DNA of 9,243 nt. Origin: Acidiferrobacterales bacterium. GTDB lineage: Bacteria > Pseudomonadota > Gammaproteobacteria > Acidiferrobacterales > Sulfurifustaceae. The stretch lies in the NCBI GenBank assembly GCA_919902095.1, contig CAKKQL010000158.1:1-9243 (forward strand). The letters are read 5' to 3'. This document shows, piece after piece, positions 1-6,263 of this stretch; position 1 is the stretch's first letter, and the number at the start of each line of letters is the position of its first letter. The notes below the pieces were generated by a model. The model saw only the letters and a list, made by a program, of their open reading frames with translations. It did no database searches and was not told where the DNA came from. The position numbers were made by a program, and so were the translations under genes.

Positions 1-1
1 G

Positions 2-511
2 CCGGTGGATGCGCCGGCGGCGGACCACTGCGGCACCTGTCAGGCCTGTATCGATATCTGCCCGACGCGCGCGATTGTCGCGCCGTACCGGCTCGATGCC
101 CGCCGCTGCATTTCGTATCTGACCATCGAGCTGCGCGGGCCGATTCCGGTGGAGCTGCGCCCGCTTCTCGGCAACCGCATCTTCGGCTGCGATGACTGCC
201 AGCTGGTCTGTCCCTGGAACCGCTTTGCCAGGCCCACGATGGAATCCGACTTCGCCCCGCGTCATGGCCTTGACGCCGCAAAGCTCATCGAACTTTTCTC
301 CTGGAGCGAGGAAGAATTCCTGAAGCGCACCGAGGGTTCGGCCATCCGGCGCGCGGGTTACGAGGGCTGGTTGCGGAACATCGCCGTCGCGTTGGGCAAC
401 GCACCAACCGGCCCCGAGATCGTCGCGGCGCTCAAGGGGCGACGGGACCATCCGACCGCGCTCGTGCGCGAGCATGTCGCGTGGGCGCTTTCGCATCACA
501 AAGCACTTTAA
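2..511 (+). CDS. queG: Epoxyqueuosine reductase QueG, 3' part (5' end outside window)
   Basis: Reduces epoxyqueuosine to queuosine in the wobble position of tRNAs, the last step of Q synthesis, using cobalamin and two [4Fe-4S] clusters in the cytoplasm. The reading frame is open from the window edge, so the GTG at 5 is not the real start. About 169 codons remain of a family usually near 350-380 residues; the cobalamin-binding N-terminal half is missing from view. Visible are the first ferredoxin-like cluster motif CGTCQACIDICP, the conserved ARRCISYLTIELRGPIP segment, and the second cluster motif CDDCQLVCPWNRF. The end, with GYEGWLRNIAVALGN and REHVAWAL, matches the helical HEAT-like C-terminus of QueG. 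The stop is TAA at 509-511. It faces orn, a common gammaproteobacterial arrangement, but here one extra gene lies between them. The family assignment is secure. Confidence 0.96.
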   Translation, partial: PVDAPAADHCGTCQACIDICPTRAIVAPYRLDARRCISYLTIELRGPIPVELRPLLGNRIFGCDDCQLVCPWNRFARPTMESDFAPRHGLDAAKLIELFSWSEEEFLKRTEGSAIRRAGYEGWLRNIAVALGNAPTGPEIVAALKGRRDHPTALVREHVAWALSHHKAL

Positions 512-575
512 TTGAGCGCCTTTAAATGGATTCCCACAACAGATTTACCTTCCAGCCACGGTTGGATATCGTGAC

Positions 576-1223
576 GTGAGCGAAAACAATACGCCGAAGT
601 TCACATCAGTTCGGTTTCTACAATTGACCGACGAGGACTTGCGCGGACTCGGCGCTATCGCAGCGCATTGGGCGCTTGCGGAGCATTTCACCAACAGCCT
701 GCTTTCGTCCCTTTCCTCTTGCCGAGATGGACAAGCATCTCAGCTTGAGCCCGAGGAAATCATAAGTTTTGAACGAAAAACTAGAACACTTAAGAAGTTA
801 CTTCGCAGTGTTTGCGCTAATTTCCCTACGCATAGGGAAATCGGCTTGGCATTGGTGACAGCTGGTAAAGAGTTGGCTAACGAACGCAATATCGTGGCGC
901 ATTGGGTTTCGAGCCGATCTGGGTCCGCGAATGCACCGACGATTCAATTTGCGAAGATTCAGCAGCCGCCGGCCCCAGTTAGCGTTACGCACTCCCATTG
1001 GACGACAGCTGAACTTTTCGACCTGGCAGACCATATCGCCGATTGGTGGACTGACTTAAACAGATTTTGGCTGGCGCTGATCATCGACGGGCCACTCGCA
1101 TCAATGACCACATGGCACGGGCCAAAACACAAAGGTCGATCTCTTGACGCGAATAGCTTTCGTACTATCGGCCAGAATCGTCGAATTTCCACCAGAGGTA
1201 AACGGGAATCCCAGCTTCCATAA
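576..1223 (+). CDS. Unrecognised accessory protein with a HEPN-like RNxxxH motif
   Basis: I do not recognise the family. The 215-residue product has no signal peptide or clear membrane segment. Its N-terminal two thirds looks helical: AAHWALAEHFTNSLLSSL around 29-46, a charged helix EEIISFERKTRTLKKLLRSV around 60-79, then KELANERNIVAHWV at 98-111. In that last stretch R104 and H109 form R-N-I-V-A-H, which fits the R-x4-6-H signature of HEPN ribonucleases; the preceding acidic helix also suits HEPN folds. A tryptophan-rich helix (DHIADWWTDLNRFW, 152-165) and a basic tail follow. The start is GTG 576, the longest frame, with only a weak TTGGA upstream, so the start is uncertain. Base use is clearly AT-richer than the neighbours, with AGA and ATA codons that they avoid, suggesting transfer. 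It sits alone between queG and orn; no antitoxin partner is visible. A HEPN nuclease role is inference from one motif. Confidence 0.72.
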   Translation: MSENNTPKFTSVRFLQLTDEDLRGLGAIAAHWALAEHFTNSLLSSLSSCRDGQASQLEPEEIISFERKTRTLKKLLRSVCANFPTHREIGLALVTAGKELANERNIVAHWVSSRSGSANAPTIQFAKIQQPPAPVSVTHSHWTTAELFDLADHIADWWTDLNRFWLALIIDGPLASMTTWHGPKHKGRSLDANSFRTIGQNRRISTRGKRESQLP

Positions 1224-1236
1224 AAGCGGCTAAATC

Positions 1237-1797
1237 TCATAGCTTAAAAAAGTGTTCGCGGTAGTACTTGAGCTCTTCGATAGACTCACGGATGTCGTCA
1301 ATCGCCTTGTGCGTGTTCTTCTTCACCAGGCCGTTGCAAAGCTCCGGTTTCCAGCGATACACCAGCTCCTTGATCGAACTCACGTCCAGATTGCGGTAGT
1401 GAAACCAGGCCTCCAGCTCCGGCATGCAGCGCGCGAGGAAGCGCCGGTCCTGGCAGATGCTGTTGCCGCACATCGGCGACTTGTTCTTCGGCACGTAGCG
1501 GCGCAGGAAATCGAGCACCAGGCGCTCGGCGTCCACCTCGGTCAGCGTCGAGAGTTTCACGCGCTCGACCAGCCCGGTGGCGTTGTGGGTGCGCTTGTTC
1601 CAGTCGTCCATGCCGTTCAGGATCGCGTCGGACTGGTGAATCGCCAGCACCGGCCCCTCGGCGAGCACGTTGAGCTGGCTGTCGGTGACGATGGTCGCGA
1701 CCTCGATGACGCGGTCGGTTTCCGAATTTAACCCTGTCATTTCCAGGTCAATCCAGATGAGGGTGCTGCTCTGCCCCCCGTTGGGCGCTTGTGCCAT
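1237..1797 (-). CDS. orn: Oligoribonuclease (DEDDh 3'-5' exoribonuclease)
   Basis: Degrades 2-5 nt RNA fragments and pGpG to mononucleotides, finishing mRNA decay and c-di-GMP breakdown in the cytoplasm. The 186-residue product has the full DEDDh set: D17 and E19 in [10 protein letters not shown]117 in [10 protein letters not shown], and H163 with D168 in [12 protein letters not shown]. These match the known E. coli active-site spacing with a constant +5 offset. The length is normal for the family. I chose ATG 1797 over a frame extension to 1845 because GGGAGA lies 6 nt upstream of it and because family similarity begins shortly after this methionine. The stop TGA is at 1237-1239, only 13 bp from the stop of the convergent 576-1223 gene, so the two transcripts probably overlap at their 3' ends. 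It diverges from the Ste24 gene across 54 bp. Confidence 0.97.
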   Translation of the reverse strand: MAQAPNGGQSSTLIWIDLEMTGLNSETDRVIEVATIVTDSQLNVLAEGPVLAIHQSDAILNGMDDWNKRTHNATGLVERVKLSTLTEVDAERLVLDFLRRYVPKNKSPMCGNSICQDRRFLARCMPELEAWFHYRNLDVSSIKELVYRWKPELCNGLVKKNTHKAIDDIRESIEELKYYREHFFKL

Positions 1798-1803
1798 GCG
1801 CGG

Positions 1804-1809
1804 TCTCCC
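1804..1809 (-). promoter_or_regulatory. Ribosome binding site deciding the orn start
   Basis: GGGAGA on the minus strand ends 6 nt before ATG 1797. It supports this methionine over the possible 16-residue N-terminal extension, which has no comparable site and encodes nothing family-like. Confidence 0.7.
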
Positions 1810-1851
1810 GGTGTAATCTAGCGGATTGGGCCGCGATGATATCACCGACCG

Positions 1852-3093
1852 ATGCCGACATTCACTTTAGTGTTTCTGCTCCTGCTCGCGCTGGTGCTGC
1901 TGACGCAGCTCTGGCTCGGCCAGCGTCAGGTCCGTTACGTGCAGCGCCACCGGCGCGCGGTGCCGGACGCCTTCCGCCGGCGCCTGCCGCTCAAGGCGCA
2001 CCGCAAGGCCGCCGACTACACCGTCGCGCACGCCCGCTTCGACCGCGTCGAGAACATCGTCGGCGTGGCACTGCTGCTGTTCTGGACCCTCGGCGGCGGA
2101 CTCGATGCCCTCGACCGCGCCTGGCGCACGCTCGAATGGGATCCGCTCACCGCCGGCGCGGCGTTCCTGCTGAGCGCGATGCTGCTCATGGGGCTGCTGG
2201 AGCTGCCGCTCGGCGCCTGGCGCACGTTCGTGATCGAGCAGCGGTTCGGTTTCAACCGCATCACCCCGCGGCTGTTCGTGACGGACCAATTCAAGAAAAC
2301 ACTGCTCCTGCTGCTCATCGGCGCGCCGCTCGCCTTCAGCGTGCTGTGGCTCATGCGGGAAACCGGCGAGTTCTGGTGGCTGTACGCCTGGGTGCTGTGG
2401 ACCGGCTTTACCCTGTTCCTGATCTGGGCCTACCCGACGCTGATCGCGCCGCTGTTCAACAAGTTCCGGCCGCTCAAGCCGGGCAGCATGCGCCGGCGCA
2501 TCCAAGCGCTGCTCAGGCGCACCGGCTTTCGCAGCAGCGGCATCTTCGTCATCGACAGCTCGCGGCGCACGAGCCACGGCAACGCCTACTTCACCGGCTT
2601 CGGCCGAAACAAGCGCGTCGTGTTCTTCGACAGCCTGCTTGCGAGTCTGCGGGAAAAGGAAATCATCGCAGTGCTGGCGCATGAGCTCGGGCATTTCAAG
2701 CGCGGTCACATCACCCAGCGCCTGATGCTGACGACCGTCCTGAGTCTCGCAGGCTTCGCGCTCCTCGGCTGGCTCATGGGGCAGGAGTGGTTCTACGCCG
2801 GCCTCGGCATGCGCCAGCCCTCGCCGCACGCCGCGTTCATGCTGTTCGTCCTCACGGGTCCGGTCTTCAGCTACTTCCTCCAGCCGCTGTTCGCCTCGTA
2901 CTCGCGCCGGCACGAATACGAGGCCGACCGCTACGCCGCCGAGCAGACCGACGCACGCGACCTCGTCAACGCGCTGGTGCGGCTCTACCGCGACAACGCG
3001 CGCACGCTCACGCCCGACCCGCTGCACTCGGCGTTCTACGACTCGCACCCGCCGGCGGCGGCGCGCATCGCCCACCTCGCAAGCCTGATCTGA
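1852..3093 (+). CDS. Ste24-type M48 membrane zinc metallopeptidase
   Basis: Integral inner-membrane zinc peptidase of the M48 / CAAX prenyl protease 1 (Ste24) family. Bacterial members have no known prenylated substrate and are thought to act in membrane protein turnover; that role here is inference. The 413-residue product begins with a hydrophobic segment (about 4-22) and has further membrane helices near 70-82, 101-120, 150-168, 176-202, 290-310 and 327-346. The zinc motif HELGH is at 277-281 (H277, H281, catalytic E278). The third ligand is E355 in SRRHEYEAD, and the typical [17 protein letters not shown] end is present as [11 protein letters not shown] (396-406). An in-frame TGA at 1837 makes ATG 1852 the first possible start, but no Shine-Dalgarno sequence is seen. 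The gene diverges from orn and ends 4 bp before a cytochrome c gene, so the two are likely co-transcribed. Confidence 0.93.
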   Translation: MPTFTLVFLLLLALVLLTQLWLGQRQVRYVQRHRRAVPDAFRRRLPLKAHRKAADYTVAHARFDRVENIVGVALLLFWTLGGGLDALDRAWRTLEWDPLTAGAAFLLSAMLLMGLLELPLGAWRTFVIEQRFGFNRITPRLFVTDQFKKTLLLLLIGAPLAFSVLWLMRETGEFWWLYAWVLWTGFTLFLIWAYPTLIAPLFNKFRPLKPGSMRRRIQALLRRTGFRSSGIFVIDSSRRTSHGNAYFTGFGRNKRVVFFDSLLASLREKEIIAVLAHELGHFKRGHITQRLMLTTVLSLAGFALLGWLMGQEWFYAGLGMRQPSPHAAFMLFVLTGPVFSYFLQPLFASYSRRHEYEADRYAAEQTDARDLVNALVRLYRDNARTLTPDPLHSAFYDSHPPAAARIAHLASLI

Positions 3094-3097
3094 CGCC

Positions 3098-3385
3098 ATG
3101 CGCACGCTCCGCTGTCTCTGCCTTGCACTCCTCGCCGTCACCGGAACGGCGCAGGCAGCGCTGCTGCCCGGTGACGCCGCGAGCGGCAAGCGGTTACACG
3201 ACCGCCAATGCGTCGCTTGCCATGACAGCCGCGCCTACACGCGCGCGGAACGACGGGTAAAGAGCGTCGAAGGCCTGATGGGCCGGGTGCGGATGTGCAA
3301 CCAGCAACTCAACGCGAACCTGAGCCGCGACCAACTCAACGACATCGTCAGGTACCTGAACGAGACGTTCTACAAGTTTCCCTAG
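3098..3385 (+). CDS. Small exported monohaem c-type cytochrome
   Basis: A 95-residue predicted periplasmic electron carrier. Residues 1-20 form a signal peptide (LCLALLAVTGTAQA-A), so the mature protein is about 75 residues. The haem motif CVACH is at 38-42, preceded by GKRLHDRQ as in class I cytochromes. The distal methionine is either M61 or M66; the latter lies in GRVRMCNQQL, followed by LSRDQLNDIVRYLNETFYKF, the usual C-terminal helix of these domains. C67 next to the candidate ligand is a recurrent feature of this small cytochrome type as I recall it. The ATG is 4 bp after the stop of the Ste24 gene with no separate ribosome binding site visible, which points to translational coupling. 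The redox partner is unknown, since no oxidase or dehydrogenase lies in the window. Confidence 0.9.
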   Translation: MRTLRCLCLALLAVTGTAQAALLPGDAASGKRLHDRQCVACHDSRAYTRAERRVKSVEGLMGRVRMCNQQLNANLSRDQLNDIVRYLNETFYKFP

Positions 3386-3423
3386 ATGAAGTCCTGAATA
3401 AGTTCCAAAATACTATTTCTCAC

Positions 3424-3438
3424 CGCAAAGGCGCAAAG
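3424..3438 (+). repeat. Short tandem repeat CGCAAAG-type, two units
   Basis: CGCAAAG occurs at 3424-3430 and again at 3432-3438 (8-nt period), within TTCTCACCGCAAAGGCGCAAAGAG, in the 71-bp gap between the cytochrome and the pterin dehydratase genes. I recall similar CGCAAAG-type runs as dispersed intergenic repeats in environmental proteobacteria, but with only two units here a chance match is possible. Confidence 0.4.
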
Positions 3439-3446
3439 AGTGCACT

Positions 3447-3451
3447 GGAGG
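3447..3451 (+). promoter_or_regulatory. Ribosome binding site deciding the pterin dehydratase start
   Basis: GGAGG lies 5 nt before ATG 3457. It fixes this start against the longer open frame running back to 3295, which would overlap the cytochrome gene. Confidence 0.8.
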
Positions 3452-3456
3452 CAGCC

Positions 3457-3792
3457 ATGACGGACCTGAGACAGCTCGCGTGCAAGCCCTGTGAAGCCGG
3501 CACCCCGCCGCTCGACCGCGTTGCGGCGACGAAATTGCTCGCCCAAGTATCGGGCTGGTCACTCAACGAGGCCGCCACTGAAATAAGCCGCACGTTCCGC
3601 TTCAAGAACTATTACGAAACCATGGCGTTCGTGAACGCCCTCGCCTGGGTCGCCCACCGCGAGGACCACCACCCCGACATCGAGGTCGGCTACAACCGCA
3701 CCCACGTGCGCTTCAGCACGCACTCTGTAAAAGGGCTGTCACAAAACGACTTCATCTGCGCCGCCAAGCTCAACGCCCTCTTGGGCGAATAA
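3457..3792 (+). CDS. phhB: 4a-hydroxytetrahydrobiopterin dehydratase (pterin carbinolamine dehydratase, PCD)
   Basis: Dehydrates 4a-hydroxytetrahydropterin to quinonoid dihydropterin, recycling the cofactor of aromatic amino acid hydroxylases; in bacteria without such a hydroxylase, members have been linked to molybdopterin metabolism. The 111-residue product has normal family length. The catalytic signature is present: EDHHPDIEVGYNRTHVRFSTH, with H71, H72, P73, Y79 and H89, followed by GLSQNDFICAAKLN. Upstream are the expected GWSL strand and FRFKNYYETMAFVNALAWVA helix. ATG 3457 is chosen because of the GGAGG 5 nt upstream; the frame is open back to 3295, but that stretch reads out of frame through the cytochrome gene. 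No phenylalanine hydroxylase (phhA) neighbour is seen, so the physiological substrate is uncertain; the symbol is by family only. Confidence 0.93.
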   Translation: MTDLRQLACKPCEAGTPPLDRVAATKLLAQVSGWSLNEAATEISRTFRFKNYYETMAFVNALAWVAHREDHHPDIEVGYNRTHVRFSTHSVKGLSQNDFICAAKLNALLGE

Positions 3793-3840
3793 CTCGCCGG
3801 CACTTTGCGTGCGTTTAGCGGCAGGCTAGACTGGGCGCGC

Positions 3841-5475
3841 ATGCGCGTCCTCCCCGCCCTGATCACCCGCAGCGAATTTCCGCACTGGCTGCTCGTCCTG
3901 CTGGTCGCCGCCTGGATACTCCCGGGCCTCATCGGCCACGATCCGTGGAAACCGGACGAGGCCTACAGCTTCGGGCTGGTCTATCACATCCTGCAAACCG
4001 GCGACTGGGTGGTGCCGACGCTCGCCGGCGAGCCGTTCATGGAAAAGCCGCCGCTGTTCTATGCCACCGCGGCGCTGACCGCCAAACTGTTTTCCGCCTG
4101 GCTGCCGCTGCATGATGGCGCCCGTCTCGCCAGCGGGTTTTACCTGGCGCTCACGCTGTTCTTCATTGCCCTGGCGGCGAACGAGATTCACGGCCGCGGC
4201 CGCGAAACCGTGCTGACGCTGCTGGCCTGTCTCGGTCTCGCGCCGCTGGCGCACCTGTTGCTCACGGATACGGCGCTGCTCGCCGGCCTCGCGCTCGGTC
4301 TCTACGGCTTTGCACTCGGACTGCGAAGTCCGCTTGCCGGTGGCATTTGGCTCGGCACCGGTGCGGGCGTCGCGTTTCTCTCGAAAGGCCTGATCGGTCC
4401 CGGCCTGCTCGGCCTGACCGCCCTGCTGCTGCCGCTGCTGCACTATGGTTGGCGCACGCGCGCCTACCTGTACTGCCTCGCCGCCGCGGCGATAGCCGCG
4501 CTGCCGTGGTTGCTGGTGTGGCCGCTGGCGCTTTACCTGCGCGCACCGGAACTCTTCAGCGCGTGGTTCTGGGACAACAACTTCGGTCGCTTCCTCGGCA
4601 GCAGCCGTCTCGGTCCGCAGCAGGAGGCGTTCTTCTACTTGCGCACGTTGGCGTGGTTTGCCTGGCCGGCCTGGCTGCTGGCCCTGTGGGCGCTGTGGTC
4701 GGGGGGAAACGAGCGCCTGCGCCAGCCGGGAACACTGCTGCCGCTGGCGTTGCTGAGCGTGACGCTGCTCGCGCTCATGGGCGCCGCCGATGCCCGCCAG
4801 GTCTATGCGCTCCCGCTGTTGCTACCACTCGCGTTGCTGGCGGCACCGGCAGCGGAACTCTTCCCGCGCTGGGCCAGCATCTTGTTGCAGACGCTCGGCG
4901 TCGTCGTCGCGTTGGCCGTGCTGGCTCTGGTCTGGGGCGTCTGGTCAGCGCTTAAATACGGATTTCCGGCAATACTCGTCGAGTATCTCGGGAATCCGCC
5001 GCCGGTGGCGGCGCCGGAGGCCGGCGCATTCGCGGCCGTCATCGCGTTCGGTTACAGCGTCTGCGGCCTGACCGCGCTTTATCTTGCAAGGCGCCTGCGC
5101 GAGCGCGTACTCGTGACCTGGGCAATCGGCATGACCCTGTTTCTGGGATTGAGCATGACGCTGCTGCTCGGCGCGGTGGATGCGCAAAAGAGTTACCGCG
5201 GCGCCTTCACGGCGCTCAAGGCCGCGATGCCCGCGACGTATCACTGTGTCGCCAGCGAGGGCCTGGGAGAGCCGCAACGCGCGATGCTTGAATACTTTGC
5301 GGGCATCCGCAGCTTGCGCCGCGCTGTCCACCCGCAGGCCAACTGCGACCTGCTGCTGCGGCAGGAATACGCCGACGAACCCGTCAGCCTGGACGCACGC
5401 GCATGGCGCCTGCTTTGGGAGGGCGGCCGACCGGGCGACACCAAGGAACGCTTCCGGCTCTTCCAGCGCCTCTGA
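3841..5475 (+). CDS. GT39 / ArnT-like polytopic membrane glycosyltransferase
   Basis: Predicted to transfer a sugar from a polyprenyl-phosphate donor to an envelope acceptor on the periplasmic side of the inner membrane. The 544-residue product starts with a short cytoplasmic end and a membrane helix (16-32), then the first periplasmic loop with HDPWKPDEAY (D39-E40, the acidic pair typical of GT39/ArnT). Next comes GDWVVPTLAGEPFMEKPPLFY, the hallmark loop of the family. Roughly ten more hydrophobic helices follow, and then a hydrophilic tail from about residue 450 with CVASEGLGEPQRAMLEYFAG. ATG 3841 is preferred to the TTG at 3805, whose extra residues are not hydrophobic and not family-like; neither has a convincing Shine-Dalgarno. 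ArnT modifies lipid A with aminoarabinose, but nothing else of that pathway is here, so donor and acceptor are unknown. It is followed after 3 bp by a DUF3108 gene. Confidence 0.88.
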   Translation: MRVLPALITRSEFPHWLLVLLVAAWILPGLIGHDPWKPDEAYSFGLVYHILQTGDWVVPTLAGEPFMEKPPLFYATAALTAKLFSAWLPLHDGARLASGFYLALTLFFIALAANEIHGRGRETVLTLLACLGLAPLAHLLLTDTALLAGLALGLYGFALGLRSPLAGGIWLGTGAGVAFLSKGLIGPGLLGLTALLLPLLHYGWRTRAYLYCLAAAAIAALPWLLVWPLALYLRAPELFSAWFWDNNFGRFLGSSRLGPQQEAFFYLRTLAWFAWPAWLLALWALWSGGNERLRQPGTLLPLALLSVTLLALMGAADARQVYALPLLLPLALLAAPAAELFPRWASILLQTLGVVVALAVLALVWGVWSALKYGFPAILVEYLGNPPPVAAPEAGAFAAVIAFGYSVCGLTALYLARRLRERVLVTWAIGMTLFLGLSMTLLLGAVDAQKSYRGAFTALKAAMPATYHCVASEGLGEPQRAMLEYFAGIRSLRRAVHPQANCDLLLRQEYADEPVSLDARAWRLLWEGGRPGDTKERFRLFQRL

Positions 5476-5478
5476 GCC

Positions 5479-6240
5479 ATGGCCGTCCGGCGCCTCATTC
5501 TGCTCACCCTGTTTGCCGCCGCTATCTGCGGCACCGCCGCGGCCGATGTTCTGCCAGAGCGGCTCGAACTGGAATATGACCTGAGGCGCAACGGCATCGG
5601 CATCGGCGAGGTCAGCCGCACGCTGCAACGGCGTGCCAACGGCAGCTACGTGCATACGATGTGGACCCGCCCAACGGGCCTGGCGCGGCTGCTGACCCAA
5701 ACCGAATGGCATGAGGAAGGCGAGTTCGTCGTGCAGGGAACGGACGTGTTGCCACAACGTTTCTCGGAAACCCGCACCGGCGACAAGCGCGCCTACGAGC
5801 ATCGCCTGCTGTTCGATCGGGAGAAATCCCGGCTTGTTTTCGGCAGCGCACGGTCGCTACCGCTCCCGCGCGACGCCCAGGACCAGGGCAGCGCGATCTA
5901 TGCGCTGATGCTGAATCCGCTGACTCAGGGAGGCGAACGCATTCTGCCGCTGACCGACGGGAAAGACATCGAGACGTACCGGTTTAGTTATCGGGGCAGG
6001 GAATCGCTGCCGACACCGTTCGGCACGCAGGAGGCCGTCGTCATCCGGCGCGTTTCCCGGAAACAGTTCGAACGCGAACAGCGCTGTCGCACGCAGGTCA
6101 ACCCCGATGCGGACTGCAAGGAGCCGGACGATTTCACACTGTGGCTGGCGCCGGCGAAAGGTTATGTGCCGGTCAAGCTCGAACGTCGGCGCAAGGATGA
6201 GACCACCACCATGGTGCTGCGCAAGCTGAGCGATCGGTAG
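5479..6240 (+). CDS. DUF3108 family exported protein
   Basis: A 253-residue predicted periplasmic protein of unknown function. Residues 1-22 form a signal peptide (RRLILLTLFAAAICGTAAA-D). The mature part begins LPERLELEYDLRRNGIGIGEVSRTL, the usual DUF3108 opening with a strand-rich, lipocalin-like pattern. It continues with the GSAIYALMLNPL segment (137-147) and the DFTLWLAPAKGYVPVKLERRRK end (218-239) typical of the family. Two cysteines, C203 and C213, bracket a short loop just before the last conserved strand and could form a disulfide after export. ATG 5479 is 3 bp beyond the stop of the GT39 gene and lacks its own ribosome binding site, so it is probably translated by coupling. That pairing suggests a joint role in envelope glycan or lipid handling; this is inference. 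Confidence 0.85.
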   Translation: MAVRRLILLTLFAAAICGTAAADVLPERLELEYDLRRNGIGIGEVSRTLQRRANGSYVHTMWTRPTGLARLLTQTEWHEEGEFVVQGTDVLPQRFSETRTGDKRAYEHRLLFDREKSRLVFGSARSLPLPRDAQDQGSAIYALMLNPLTQGGERILPLTDGKDIETYRFSYRGRESLPTPFGTQEAVVIRRVSRKQFEREQRCRTQVNPDADCKEPDDFTLWLAPAKGYVPVKLERRRKDETTTMVLRKLSDR

Positions 6241-6263
6241 CCGGCCGGGAAGGATAAAAAAAC

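Noticed and set aside
1221..1250. Terminator between the HEPN-like gene and orn
   Set aside because: Only AAGC/GCTT near an A-run; the stem is too short, and part of it is coding for orn.
1252..1731. Open frame on the plus strand opposite orn
   Set aside because: Shadow of orn, which has all DEDDh residues; the product has no recognisable features.
1867..3189. Long open frame (440 codons) on the minus strand opposite the Ste24 gene
   Set aside because: It encodes a low-complexity Arg/Glu/Gln/Ala-rich product, the usual shadow of a high-GC gene, and lies wholly under a peptidase with clear motifs.
3826..4443. Minus-strand open frame opposite the GT39 gene
   Set aside because: Gln/Arg/Glu-rich shadow product; the GT39 frame has the family motifs.
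6241..6263. Possible bidirectional terminator between the DUF3108 and caspase-SUMF1 genes
   Set aside because: An A/T tract (7 A on the plus strand) is present, but no stable stem directly precedes it in either direction beyond the short CCGGCCGG.
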